Source of the DNA: Euclidia mi
Taxonomy: Eukaryota > Arthropoda > Insecta > Lepidoptera > Erebidae
DNA length: 64,000 nucleotides
Direction: 5' to 3'
NCBI GenBank assembly: GCA_944739405.2
Contig: OX123190.2
Location: forward strand, 65,305,805-65,369,804
Shown here: piece by piece, positions 21,788 to 32,205 of the stretch
How positions within the stretch are numbered: position 1 is the stretch's first letter
Layout: every line of letters starts with the position of its first letter
Position numbers and translations under genes: made by a program
The notes under the pieces: model-generated
What the model was told of the DNA's origin: nothing
The model's database searches: none
Seen by the model: the letters and a program-made list of their open reading frames with translations, nothing else

Positions 21788-21900
21788 TCAGTAATAGCTA
21801 GCCAAATGCTGGGCATATGCCTCCCTCACGGATTTCCACACAGACCGATCTTGAGCAACCCACATCCCCAACCGATTCCGGGGATCGTAACGAGATCGTC
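21788..21900 (-). pseudogene. RTE-type LINE C-terminal scrap
   Basis: The minus-strand frame ends MWVAQDRSVWKSVREAY, the same kind of terminal motif as the RTE-type fragment at 62210-62565 (AAQNRSVWRTLVEVYVHQW). Only about 40 codons are recognisable, and the sequence to 21980 is GC-richer and unassigned. It may be a piece of an older RTE element into which LINE-A inserted, or part of the LINE-A 5' UTR. Confidence 0.5.
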
Positions 21901-22021
21901 GGAATGATAAAACGAGGCGGGAGCTAGCGGCTCGGGCCGCGGTGTCGAACGGAGACCGGGTACAACTTATGATCACGAATAGGTACGTACGGGCCGTACT
22001 GTCATGCGACTTCGTTCGGCG

Positions 22022-23635
22022 CGCAGTCTAAATTCAAATTCAAACTCATTTATTCATGTAGGTTACAAAAGCAACACGTATGAACGTCATTTGTATTTTT
22101 ACAACCAGGTTCGGGATGGTAGGGCTATGAGAAGAGCCTGGAAGAAACTCATGCCACTCTTTTTAAATCAGAATCTTAATCTTACAATTTGTGGTACCAT
22201 GATTGCTGACACAGCCAAAACACTTCGCGACACTAATTAGAAATAAATTGATATGAAAACAATATGTGAATAGTACAACAACAAAACACTATAGCGACAG
22301 CAGTATAGATTTATGAGCAACCAATAGATTAAAGAATTCTGAAAAGGCGACAAGTGAACAATGATTAGATCAGGGATAAAAACTGATATATTAGATTCAA
22401 AAAATTATAAAAAATATATACAAACCGTGCAAACATCATGAGTGTTCACAAGGTACCTCCACTTAACATGTTACTAATTATGAGTTTAATAAATACATTA
22501 CAAAGTCATCAAAAGAACAATAATAATGAATTTTAAAAAGCAACTAGACCCATGATGTCTTGTCATCTAAAAATTCTTTAATAGTGTAATCCTTTTTTAA
22601 AAGAAAATTCCTAGTAGTGGTTTTAAATTTGTGAAGAGGTAAATTCATTACTTCCAGAGGTAATTTGTTGAAGAATTGTATACCGAGTCCCGCAAATGAG
22701 TTATGAACTTTATGTAGACGTTAGTTAGTGCCCACTAGCTTATGCTTATTCGTTGTGTTCACTTTGTGCAAGTCACAATTTTTACGGTAAAGAGTTAAGT
22801 TCTTCTTATAGTACATTAAATTAGCAAATATGTACTGCGATGCAACTGTTAATATTTCTACTTCTTTAAATTTATCTCGTTAAGAATTTCTAGCACCTAA
22901 CTTATATATTGCGCGTATGGCCCTCTTTTGAATAACAAAAATTGTCTGAATATCGGCCGCCGTACCCCATTACAGTATCCCGTAAGACATTACACTGCGA
23001 AAGTAACTAAAGTAAACTAGTCTAGCATCTGTGAATTGTCGAACTTTCCTAACTGCAAATGCTGCAGAACTAAGTTTGACTGCCAGACAGGATATTTGGA
23101 CACCCCACTGAAGCTTACAATCTAGAGTTAAACCTAAAAATACATTTGAATCAACTCGGTTAATTATTTCGTTATTTAAAGTTATATTAGTACGAACATT
23201 TTTTACATTCAGCAAAGTGAATTTCACACACTTTGTTTTGCCAAAGTTGAGTAGCAAATTATTTGCTGTGAACCAATGTAGTTCTTGCGCAAGAGAATTA
23301 TTTACGCTGTCAATGTTACTTGTATTACGATCAACTTTAAAAAGATATGAAGTATCGTCAGCAAAAATAACAATATCACATAGATTTTTAACAAAGAATG
23401 GCAAGTCATTAATAAATATTAAAAAAAGAAACGGACCGAGAATAGAGCCCTGTGGAACGCCCATTCCCACTGGCAAACCTTGAGACCTACTTCCACTAAC
23501 ATCTACATACTGAACTCTATCTCTAAGGCAATTGGCAACAAGATTGAGTGCGCTATCTCGAATACCATAATGGTTGAGTTTACGTAAAAGTATATCATGT
23601 TCAACACAATCAAAAGCTCGTACAATACCTATCGG
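22022..23635 (-). pseudogene. LINE-B: 5'-truncated reverse transcriptase and 3' UTR
   Basis: The minus-strand frame from about 23625 runs through an RT core: AFDCVEHDILLRKLNHYGI, MGVPQGSILGPFLFLIFIND (about 23400-23465) and FADDTSYLF with the catalytic FADD near 23355-23366. It stays open to a stop at 22970. Beyond it, damaged frames continue to a C-terminal end near 22560 (EFLDDKTSWV). The 3' UTR ends at 22022-22045 with AATAAATGAGTTTG and (TTGAAT)n. The element begins abruptly near 23635, so the endonuclease and ORF1 are missing. CR1/Jockey-group; dead copy. Confidence 0.85.
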
Positions 23636-24059
23636 GTACGGTCCGGGACTCCGGGTCTCTACCGTACATACCCAGTCTGCGTACTGCCATGTTCATACTG
23701 GGTATTTATATCTGTACCAGTATATTATTATACGCATCATCCCTATTGAGTAACTCGACTGGGCTATCTTACTTTCGGCAGGGCTGGATATTCGTAGCCC
23801 TGTGTGAATTTTCTAAATAAATCGCAGGGACAGACTTGAAACAGCTGGAATCGACCCCCGAACATGTTGTTTTTCACATGGTCAGTTATATATGGCATGT
23901 TCACGAGTAAGCGGTAAAAATAATTTACATGTTCTATGTGGTAAAACAGTTAGATAATGTTGTGCATAAAGAATTTCTCTAATGATATGTATTATATAAT
24001 ATACATATGAAAGTTATAAATATTGTATACTTTTTGCATAAATGTAATGCTATTTAATT
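23636..24059. other. Non-coding, nothing recognised
   Basis: Mixed sequence, no open frame of interest. A short inverted-like GGTACGGTCCGGGACTCCGG stretch occurs near 23635-23655. Confidence 0.35.
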
Positions 24060-24320
24060 CCAACATTTACGTGAACGAAGTCGCGGGCACAGCTAGTCTT
24101 AATATATAAAATCCTTTCGTTACTTACTGACTGACAGACACGCTACAGCCGAAACTATTATATTATAACTACAGGCGCAGGAAGCTGAAATTTGGCATGT
24201 ATGTTCCTTGGAGACCGAAAGGGTGCACTAAGAAGGGATTTCCCGAAATTTCCACGGAATCGGCCAAAACGGGTAAATTAAAAAAAATGCAGGCGTAGCT
24301 GCTGGCATCCTCTAGTTTTT
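24060..24320 (+). repeat. Helitron-like non-autonomous repeat ends
   Basis: At about 24070-24098 the sequence ends GAAGTCGCGGGCACAGCTAG followed by T, the CTAG-T terminus common in lepidopteran Helitron-like repeats. A second unit follows at once, from about 24103 (ATATAAAATCCTTTCG, ACTGACTGACAGAC) to GCATCCTCTAGT at about 24308-24319. A similar terminus is at 36602-36632 (GAAGCCGCGGGTAACAGCTA). No coding content. The superfamily assignment is tentative because I could not establish a matching TC start and A/T insertion site. Confidence 0.4.
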
Positions 24321-24390
24321 AAATAAATTATTACTGGCCAATCTCACATACATACAAACTTTTCCTTGCAATACTTTCTGAGTGACCTGG

Positions 24391-24660
24391 GGGCTAATCG
24401 TGCTATTTTCAAACGTTGACAACGTAACGTATTTGGTGAACGTTTGGTTTTAGTTTGGCTGATGTCAAACATGGTATCGTGCTAATTGTATTCATAGCCC
24501 AAGAAGACAGGCCTGCTCGATTTGTCAAAATTCCTGGCAATTTTTGCCAAGAGTAGGTCATCGGGAAAGTATGATGGTTCTCAAACTTTTCGTATCACAA
24601 TTTATCCACAAGTTTGTGGGTAAATTGTGAATTGACAAAGTTGCTTCAATTATCATAATA
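24391..24660 (+). repeat. Inverted-repeat family end (GGGGGC...AATCGTGCTA)
   Basis: Starts GGGGGCTAATCGTGCTA and has GTATCGTGCTAATT about 85 bases later. The same two landmarks, in the same order, occur on the minus strand from 30887 leftwards. At 24490-24520 AGCCCAAGAAGACAGGCCTG matches, in inverse orientation, a segment at 26165-26195. At 24595-24630 there is a 36-base near-perfect palindrome around ATCCACAAGTTTGTGGGT. It looks like the remains of a miniature inverted-repeat element. Confidence 0.4.
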
Positions 24661-25009
24661 TATAAAGGTACATACCTATGTTATGTTATACCTATTTGAA
24701 ATAAAAAGTAAAGGCATATTATAAAAGAAAATATATAAAATAAAAAAGGAAAATAAATCAGTAAAATCAATGTAGGTAAATAGGAGCTTCTAATAATCGA
24801 TATTGATTAGGTGGTATAGCTTTCTTTTTTTATTATGCGTAACTATGCTTTTATTTAGCTTTCGTAATCGTATATAAGTACGCAGATCTTAACATCGATT
24901 TTATAATGTAATTTTTGTGGGAAGCTTTTTTTTATGTCTTGATAGACGACATTTGCCACATGCAAATATATAATTTTTATAACACAATGATTTTTCGTGG
25001 TAGGTACCT

Positions 25010-25616
25010 TTTTTTTTTTTTTTTGTTCTACGAGGTGGAAAATCCCTTCGGATCTCCGACTCTTGGGGGAAATAAGAGCCGCCGGAGTATGTGGTGTTTT
25101 CACTAAAAACCACCTCGACTTCCGCCATGTACCCGTGTGTCGGAGGGTGGGGCTTCACCAAAGCACTCGTCGCCACCCTCCGACGGGTATTGACCCGCCA
25201 GATGGTCAGGCGGGCCCCGAACAAAACCCCCTTGGCGACGGATTAAGGTGTTGGACTCCGCCGGCAAAACGCCCAGCGGCCGTAGAAGATAGGGAGGACG
25301 GCAACGCAACACCGCATCTCCTCTTCCTCTGCGGCCCCACCGCGACGCATCGAATGGTGCGCCCCCATTTGGTTGCGGGAGATAGGGCGCGCGGCAACGC
25401 AACACCGACACGCCTCTCCTCCCGCGACCGCACCCGACTGCGAGAGACAGACAGAACTGTCCCCCGCACCCGCACCGTTGGACGCATCCTGCGCAGGCCC
25501 CTCCAAGCCCATGCGGAGCGTCCCCTCCTGGATCCCTCTTAGCTTCACCGCGGGTGAGCAATCCACGGTTACTGAGCCCCCCCCCACCACGACAAGGTGG
25601 AGATCCCACGGGGGGG
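25010..25616 (-). mobile_element. Miniature R1-clade retroelement with 15-bp target duplication
   Basis: Flanked by the perfect 15-bp repeat TCGTGGTAGGTACCT (24995-25009 and 25617-25631). On the minus strand it begins CCCCCCGTGGGATCTCCACC, the start seen in R1-clade LINEs, runs through a GC-rich region with internal repeats of GGTGTTGCGTTGCCG, reaches a 3' part with GAGGTGGTTTTTAGTG, and ends in poly(A). About 600 bases in all, with no reverse transcriptase. Overlapping open frames here are by-products of high GC content. A second copy with the same layout is at 38106-38656. Confidence 0.8.
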
Positions 25617-25631
25617 TCGTGGTAGGTACCT

Positions 25632-26542
25632 ACTCAATATTTTTTTTATCCAATATTTTAAAAACATCCAACAGTTCTTTACTTGGATATATTAAGTTGC
25701 CCGATATATTAAGTTAACCCATTTACTTTTACAATTCTTGTATATAACACATCTCCATGATGATAGAAAAGTTTGGGAATATCAGTTAAAAATGAGTAAA
25801 CGAGTGAACACGAGCGACTTTTTAATGTGTTGGAAAGAGAAACGTTTTCAATAGCTGAGTACTTTGTATCTGTCAATGCTGTCATCGGAGTAATGTTGCC
25901 AGTACTGTAAATATATTGTACTCATTTAAATCGATAGGTTATTTGTATAAAAATATTAGGCCAGTAAGATTAGCATTGCTGAGCTCAAAATGTTATTAAA
26001 TCGTAACAAATAACTATGAGATATGGACTTGTATGGTATTTTGTTCTTAAAAGATCTCCAATTAGATAATATTTACCCTAAACAGCTTTTTTCAAAAAGT
26101 GGCAATGAAAATGTGACGTCATTTTGACGTCATTTCGCCGACCTACGGCACGCTGTCACCGAAGTGAGCAGGCCTGTCTTCTTAGGCTGTATTGAGAGTG
26201 TGAGTGATTGTATTGAGCGTTCGAACCGTAGACGCAACCCTTACGTTGGGCTTACGTCAAACGTTTAGTGCTTGACACCGGCTTTTGAAAATAGTAAGTA
26301 CTATTCTTATACTAAAGAGGCTGTAGCGACATCGCGCCATGTGCAAGCACTATTTTAAAAAGACAAATGTCATTATGTGAATGTCATTGAATGACAACAA
26401 ATATTATATATATATGAAATCATGAAATAATTTTATTCAAATTATACGGTAAGTACCGAAATATTGTTTACTGTAATAAGTGATTTATGCAAAAAACAAT
26501 TAATGATCACACTTGGTCATGTAGAAGAGGTTTTTATTTCAC
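25632..26542. other. Non-coding
   Basis: No gene supported. At 26114-26133 two TGACGTCA octamers lie 3 bases apart (consensus sites for CREB/ATF-type factors). At 26165-26195 a segment repeats, inverted, part of 24490-24520, suggesting a damaged inverted-repeat element with the miniature R1 element between its arms. Confidence 0.35.
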
Positions 26543-26544
26543 TA

Positions 26545-27633
26545 TAGTATTTTCGCTGTATGATGAAATGCATGACAGTTCTCATTTGACATATTACGCA
26601 TACTACTTTCAACTTATGAAAATAAATTGGCAAAAAAAAACAAATATTTAAAATAATATCTATTAAAAATTACAAAGTTAATTGATACTAGTATGTCCCT
26701 CTCTATTTTTATAATTATTATTAACGGTAAATAAATAATTTTAATATAATAAAATATAATCCTCAAAATGTCAGATGCATGAAACGAACCCTCTGTCAGT
26801 AGAGATTGACACCATTGAATCGACATGAAATCGATTAATAGCAGCACCCATCTTGTGATCGAATACGTCAGTACGAGCGCCTTGTATGCGGTTTGTGATT
26901 CTGCCTGTTTGGCGTGTTATTTTTTATTTTTTTGTTTTGCCAAAAACAACAAAAAAGATAGTTTTAAACTCTCAAAGCTGTGAGTTAGTGCTTCGTTTGA
27001 GGACCTTCTTTGAACGAGAGCGTGCAAACGGCGGCCCGGTAATACCGATCGACACTGTTGTGTACAGAGTTGCGGCAGCTCTGGACATCGGCAAGCAAGG
27101 CTTCAGTTACTCGAATAACCAAAGAAAAATTTGAAGAAACTTGTTTTGAAGACAAGAAGCTGTCCACTCCGAAGAAACGTGAGCGTAAAGCTTCAATAAC
27201 TGACGTAGATAGTTCCGATGTGTTGGCAATACGAAATCCATACATTGATAAAATTAATCAGTCGTAGAACATAATCGACTATATTTACAGACTTGGGATG
27301 AGTATGTCAACCTCGACCGAATTTGAGATCAGCAATTAATTATCTCAGTCGGAGAAGATTCCGATTCAGATATGAGGTTTTATTTCGAGTGACAGTGACG
27401 AATAATAAAAAAATAAATTTTAAAATTGATGCGTTTTATTTGTGAATGTATTTGCCAAAACACTTTTAATATGAATTTATTTCGAAGATGTAAAATCGGT
27501 AACTACGTACGATTGCATGTAGTTTGCCAATTAATTCGATATTTATAAATAATCGCTTAAATTTCCTTAGGTTACATCACTATAATTGTCAGTCATGAAC
27601 TGTCATGCATATCATTACACAGCGAAAATACTA
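26545..27633. mobile_element. Tc1/mariner-like transposon, internally deleted, 37-bp terminal repeats
   Basis: The left end TAGTATTTTCGCTGT (26545-26559) continues to GCATGACAGTTC (26570-26581). Its inverted match runs from 27633 back to 27597, with about three mismatches in 37 bases. Both ends abut TA (26543-26544 and 27634-27635), the target site of Tc1/mariner elements. Inside is a broken partial transposase frame (26886-27267). At about 1.1 kb the element is shorter than a full transposase would need and has lost its middle. Confidence 0.8.
26886..27267 (+). pseudogene. Transposase N-terminal remnant
   Basis: Two frames joined by a shift near 27105-27125. The first contains IVLNSQSCELVLRLRTFFER and ALDIGK; the second contains RITKEKFEETC, KLSTPKKRER and ITDVDSSDVLAIRN. 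This combination matches the N-terminal DNA-binding part of insect DDE transposases I recognise only as a generic family. After 27267 a short C-terminal scrap appears (FISSDSDE around 27378-27402). No DDE catalytic core remains. It lies inside the 37-bp terminal repeats of 26545-27633. Confidence 0.6.
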
Positions 27634-27635
27634 TA

Positions 27636-28317
27636 GAGTAACGAAGGTGAATTCAAATGACGATGCACCACAACATCACTGCAATTGCAGCTTCTTCTGC
27701 TAACTGTCGAGCCCAATACGAATTTTATATGATCGTTACAATAAAAAACACCTATTTTTCAGATTTTGAATAATATAAAGAGCAAAGAAAGATGTTAAAC
27801 AAAGCCCGAATTGTCAGCGTTCGGCATAATAGTGATCCTTTCTATATAAGAAGAGATAGACGAAAAGCTGGAGAATTGGGCTGACTTTCTAACTTTTCAG
27901 GTACGCATTTCAATTATCATTACGTAAGATCTTACAGTATTTACTCTCATTCTGATTCTGTCTCATAATATGCATAAATCCCCAACAAAATATTATAAGT
28001 ATATACTTATACTTATAATAGTTTGAGTATATCTCAAACACAAGATATGGCGCACGTATGAGAACAATATTAATCTTAAGTTAAATGTCAGTGGGTTTAG
28101 TTATTTTGGTAGGACTTATATTTGAGTAAATATTTACTAAATAATTTATGTTTTAATTTTGTTCACAGTATCCGAGGAGTAAGCAGAATAATAAACCACA
28201 TGGACAGTACAAAATTGCAAGTTAACAAAAATGAGAAATATGCTACGAGCCAAATCGAGACCATCGTCACTTCTTGGACATTAAACAACAATATACTATT
28301 AATTAGTTCTCTTACCG
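27636..28317. other. Non-coding, nothing recognised
   Basis: AT-rich. A small inverted run TATAAGTATATACTTATACTTATA lies at 27993-28016, written here only as a position marker for a (TATAAG)-type repeat. The open frame 28122-28340 has no recognisable content and runs into the SINE. Confidence 0.35.
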
Positions 28318-28508
28318 TCGGTGTCGTAAGAGGCGACTAAGGGATAACACGATGCAAATAACATCTTTGCGTAGAGACGGAAAACTCGACATCAAACCCT
28401 ATACGACTGCCTCGCTGGTCTCGCGGCATAAGTGTGCGCGTGGGATTGGGAGGTCCCGGGTTCGATTCCTGGGTCGGGCAGTATTATTGGGTTTTTCTGT
28501 CACGAAAG
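28318..28508 (+). repeat. SINE-A composite copy, 3' truncated
   Basis: Same order as 2070-2490: the 5' module (GTGTCGTAAGAGGCGACTAA ... AAACCCTATAC), then the tRNA-like head (CTGGTCTCGCGGCATAAGTG, B box GGTTCGATTCCTGGG). The start of the body follows, and similarity stops after TTTTTCTGTCACGAA at 28508. It confirms that the module-head combination is a heritable unit and not a one-off fusion. Confidence 0.82.
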
Positions 28509-28624
28509 GTTACACCGGATCATCAGATGTTGGACTCGGTACCCGATTAGAAACGCGCTACGCTTATGTAAGATCACACAATTGCATCACATCCTGCTGA
28601 GTTAGTGGTAAGTCTCCCTTGTAG

Positions 28625-28960
28625 AACGGCCTATTGGTCTAGTGGTACGTAAACCTGAGTGCTAAGACGAAAGTCATGAGTTCGATTACCACCCAGGAGA
28701 ACTCTTTATGCGATGAGCAAATTACCATAACTATAATACTCGTATGTGTATCAAAACAATATTTATATATATTAATCAATTGTCTGACTACCATGCCACT
28801 AGGTTGTGTCTAGTTTGGGATCACACCGCCAGGTGTGGGTTGTCACAGAGAATTAATTTATTCTCATGTTTCTCTTCTTCACGGATATTTTCTTACAATT
28901 CACTTAGAAATTCACCCGGTCTAAATGGTCGCTAAGGACGAAAGGCGGCACCTACCCTAA
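28625..28960 (+). repeat. Possible third tRNA-headed SINE
   Basis: 28631-28700 has a tRNA-like arrangement: TTGGTCTAGTGG (A-box-like) and GAGTTCGATTAC (B-box-like, 28679-28690), 35-40 bases apart. It is followed by CACCCAGGAGAACTC and, further on, TCACACCGCCAGGTGTGGG and GGCAGGTGGTACTTGATGGG. No second copy is present in this window to define borders, so this rests on promoter-box resemblance only. Confidence 0.4.
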
Positions 28961-29088
28961 CCACTGTCATACTAGTATGGGCAGGTGGTACTTGATGGGC
29001 GACCTTATTAGATAGATATTCTCTTAACAGGCTCCAAGGCCTATTACTTTTACTATATATGCAAAGTGGGCAACAGTGATGTTTTGTC

Positions 29089-30009
29089 ATGGCGGGTCTC
29101 GTGGCAACAAAGACCCGGGGCAGGTTTTCCCGTGATTATGCCTTTGAAAACTACACCAAGCGAATAGCTCCTGTGGCCTTCCCTTCGCTGATCGGCCAAA
29201 GCAAGCCAAATTTAAGAGCCCTGAACCAACTAGTCAAAATAGGCTGGCCAGAGCCTAGGCCATGTCTAGGCTCTGACCGACTCGTTGAACTATTCGGCAC
29301 CTTTTTTTTTTACGCCGGGAAACTATTTTGCGAGTGCCTCTCCGCGGGGCGGGCAGAGAGGGTATGTCGGACTCCCCGGGACAGAACCCGGGTTTACCGA
29401 CTAAAACCACGTACCACGATAGCCGCCTCAGCGCTCAAAAGAATGGGACACAGGGAACGCGGGTGTACTGCTCCTGGGTCCCGTTACGCTTGTCCCGTAG
29501 TAGGGCTCAGTCTCTGAAAGGACTAGGTTGGTAGTGCCCTTCCTTCGCTCCCTCGTACTGAGCGAGTACAGAGATCCCTCGACTATCCGAGACCGCTGTC
29601 TTCTCGGGGTCGTTCGTGGTCGGGCAGTCAGATTGCCATCTCTGGTTGCCCACTGCCCCAAGGAAGAGTCAGGCTAGCGGCCAATGCCACCGCCACGACG
29701 CGCGACGCCGCCTGCGTCTGCGAGCAGAATCGGCTCTCTCGCGATCCCGCTCGGCGGCCTCCTTCTGGAGCATGACCGCTTCACAGAAGGAGACAACATC
29801 AGCGTCCCACCGGACGTCTTCCGTCAACATGGCCTGAACTACGGCCGGTGGAGAAAGAACTATTCGGCACCCACAGATTACATGAAATTTACAATTCTGT
29901 GTCGGCACCGCATTGCGCTTCCCACGCATGCAAATTCAACTCGCTGCCACCCAGCCCTAATCTAAGACTTAGGTCTGTTACTCGAGGTAGTGGGTTGGAT
30001 TCCTAACAC
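29089..30009 (+). other. Unrecognised open frame split by an R1 fragment
   Basis: An ATG at 29089 opens a frame of 71 codons to the insertion at 29302. The frame resumes after the second target-duplication copy at 29872 and stays in register to a TAA at 30007-30009, so the uninterrupted site would read about 117 codons. I do not recognise the product (it includes YAFENYTKRIAPVAFPS). It could be a chance frame in a GC-rich patch, a piece of an older mobile element, or an exon. Low confidence. Confidence 0.2.
29302..29856 (-). mobile_element. R1-clade LINE 3' fragment with 15-bp target duplication
   Basis: The perfect repeat GAACTATTCGGCACC flanks it (29287-29301 and 29857-29871). The minus-strand frame from about 29830 encodes a C-terminal segment with SFCEAVMLQKEAAERDRER followed by an Arg run, characteristic of the end of R1-clade ORF2. 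It stops near 29669. The 3' UTR contains GTGGTTTTAGTCGGT (about 29390-29410 on the minus strand), shared with the miniature R1 copies, and ends in poly(A) at 29302-29311. It is strongly 5' truncated and GC-richer than its surroundings. Confidence 0.82.
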
Positions 30010-30272
30010 GACAAATCTTTGTTTAATGAGCTACGCTTTTGTCTGTGTCTTGGTTAAATGAAATAATTACAATACCTATCTAGGTACTTAGGGAAAATAA
30101 TTATAAATGAACGTTTATCAGTCGTCTACTTGCTGTATACAGGCGTCAGAGCGCGCATTGACCGAGTAGGCAGTCTTTTGGCTTAAGCCACCCTAAGAAC
30201 CTATAACTGTGACTGTATTATGTGTATGGTATACGTACATCCCCATAATATTGTTTCAGCCTTTCAAAAGCG
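29872..30272. other. Mostly non-coding
   Basis: Apart from the resumed open frame to 30009 there is no supported feature up to the hairpin at 30273. Confidence 0.35.
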
Positions 30273-30334
30273 AATGTCTAGGAAGGTATCACGTCGAGAT
30301 TTAGCCTTTTCGATGAGATGCCTTCCTAGACATT
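30273..30334. repeat. Long near-perfect hairpin
   Basis: Arms 30273-30299 and 30308-30334 pair over 27 positions, with one A-A mismatch and three positions that would be G-U wobbles in RNA, around an 8-base loop. The left arm begins AATGTCTAGGAAGG and the right arm ends CCTTCCTAGACATT. The size and shape resemble an insect microRNA precursor, but the core of a small foldback element would look the same. No expression evidence is available. Confidence 0.7.
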
Positions 30335-30584
30335 GTCATAAATATAGGGCCAAGCAAGGTTGACGCCAATCTTACAATAATGAAATCTACCGCAACAATA
30401 ACCTATACAAAAGCGATATCCATAAAAATTGACTTATGAAAGAATGTTGTTCCCTCATTTAAGTTGCAATCAAACGTATTATAAGCATATGCCACTAAAT
30501 TGATAAATAATACAAAATAATCTTAATAATTTTCTCAAATTTAAAATATTATATAATTGCAAAGTTCGTCGATAGGAACTTTTG

Positions 30585-30887
30585 ATTTGACAACGTATGA
30601 GACGTCCGCGAACGTAACGGTTTTGGTTTAAAACGTTGTCAAATAATAGCGCGATACCATGCAACAACGAGAGTTCGCTCGCACGCTGTCACCTAGCTGT
30701 CACTGAACGTATCTGCCCAAAGAGATTGGATATTGCTTTAGTTATTCTTCCATGTATCTGCCCTACAAAAACCAAATCGTTTACGTTCAAATAATTAGCA
30801 CGATACGAAATGTGCATAACGTGACGTTTTCGGTTGAAGTTTGGTTTTGGTAAATACGTTGACGTTTAGCACGATTGCCCCCCTGGT
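30585..30887. repeat. Miniature inverted-repeat-like element
   Basis: The right end, read on the minus strand, is GGGGGCAATCGTGCTAAACG with ATCGTGCTAATT downstream, matching the left end of the repeat at 24391. The left part (30588-30665, with GACAACGTATGAG, GAACGTAACGG, AACGTTGTCAAAT) resembles the same family in the opposite orientation, so the element folds back on itself. No coding capacity. Edges are approximate. Confidence 0.45.
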
Positions 30888-31947
30888 ATTATAAGTCTTT
30901 AGTGTGTACGATAACATATCGGGCGTTTGTGCAGACTGATTGCGGACGATCCAGAGGGACGCCAATAAATCGCGTTAGCCGCCATACGTTCTCCTGATCG
31001 AACGAAAACACAAATTTTCCCAACTCGACTACGACTAACGACCCTCTACATTAGACGCCCGGTTGACAATCAATGTGATTCGGATCATATTTTTTACGGT
31101 CGTTTAGTACCTACACCACACGTCACCTCTACATAAAATTACCTATAAGTGGTGCTAAAATTTGCATTTGATAATAATATATAGACGATGTAAGAGCATT
31201 ATAAAGTGTCCAAACATCATGAGAATAATCTGTATTGCGCTGTGTACAAATTAGTTATTCTAAACACCAACAAGCAACAGATAAATGAGTGTCCTTTAAA
31301 AATGTTATTATTATAAAAACGTTTGTTACGATGAAAGCAATTTTGAAAATGAATACAAGCGGAAAAAGGCTTAAACTGAGCACTTCTTAGAAAGGATTAC
31401 TGTCGTTGAAATGTGTATTGAATGGTGTTCAGCATCAATAGGATATTGAATTCACAAAAAGGGAAACAAATATTTCTGTGACATTTTGCTCGTTTGGTGC
31501 TCAAATCATTAGGCACGTGTTATTATACCAAAACAAATTATGGTTTGAAAGCAAGTGGATTACTATGGATTACTTTACTAAAACAAATTATGGTTTGAAA
31601 GCTAGTAGATTACTTTCTGGAAGAAGCTATAATATCTTGAACACGTTATTGGATTTCAGTACTTTCATTTCTCGTAAATGTCATAGTAATCGTTAAAAAA
31701 TTCTCAATTTTCGTAGACAATGCAGGCTTTGTGGCTATTAACTACTGACTATAAATTACTCCGTGCTTTCACTTTGTGCGTTGAGAAATTGCTGAACATT
31801 CTGTAAATTAGTTGAGAAATAAGTAAGAGGCTGGTTTTAGGAAATGTAACGCCATCATCTGCCGCTTCTAATGATTGTACGAGAAGGCTTACGGTACTCT
31901 AATTGTCTACCTGAGGATGAGACCTAACATAAATAACACATAACTTC
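30888..31947. other. Non-coding, with a 50-bp tandem duplication
   Basis: No gene. At 31530-31614 a 35-base block (AAAACAAATTATGGTTTG ...) occurs twice with a 50-base period and two differences. The open frame 31478-31696 spans the duplication but has no recognisable content. Confidence 0.45.
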
Positions 31948-32205
31948 ACGCCTTTACCCCCGAAGGGGTAGGCAGAGGTGTACTACACATCCGCACTTTG
32001 CTAGTTATGTTTCGGTCCCAATGTAATAGGGGGCGAGCCTTTGCCATCTACCGGGCACATTGTTAAGCGAGTGATACTTAACATTTTTAATACACATATA
32101 CTTAACTTTGATAAGATAGTGGTGTGTGCTCGGGGTAACTGGGAATCGAACCCGAGACCATCGTCTCGGCAGTCCGTTACGTACACCACTGGGCTATCGC
32201 CTAAT
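31948..32205 (-). repeat. SINE-A copy, minus strand
   Basis: The tail complement CCCCCGAAGGGGTAGGCAGA at 31962-31981, GGGGGCGAGCC at 32029-32039, and on the right the tRNA-like head complement GGGAATCGAACCCGAGACC (32140-32158) with TACACCACTGGGCTATCGC at its end. The middle (32065-32125) matches the family poorly. No 5' module is attached. Confidence 0.75.

Noticed and set aside
25103..25609. Long overlapping frames on both strands
   Set aside because: Produced by the high GC content of the miniature R1 element; several frames are open at once and none matches a known protein. The same holds for 38208-38528.
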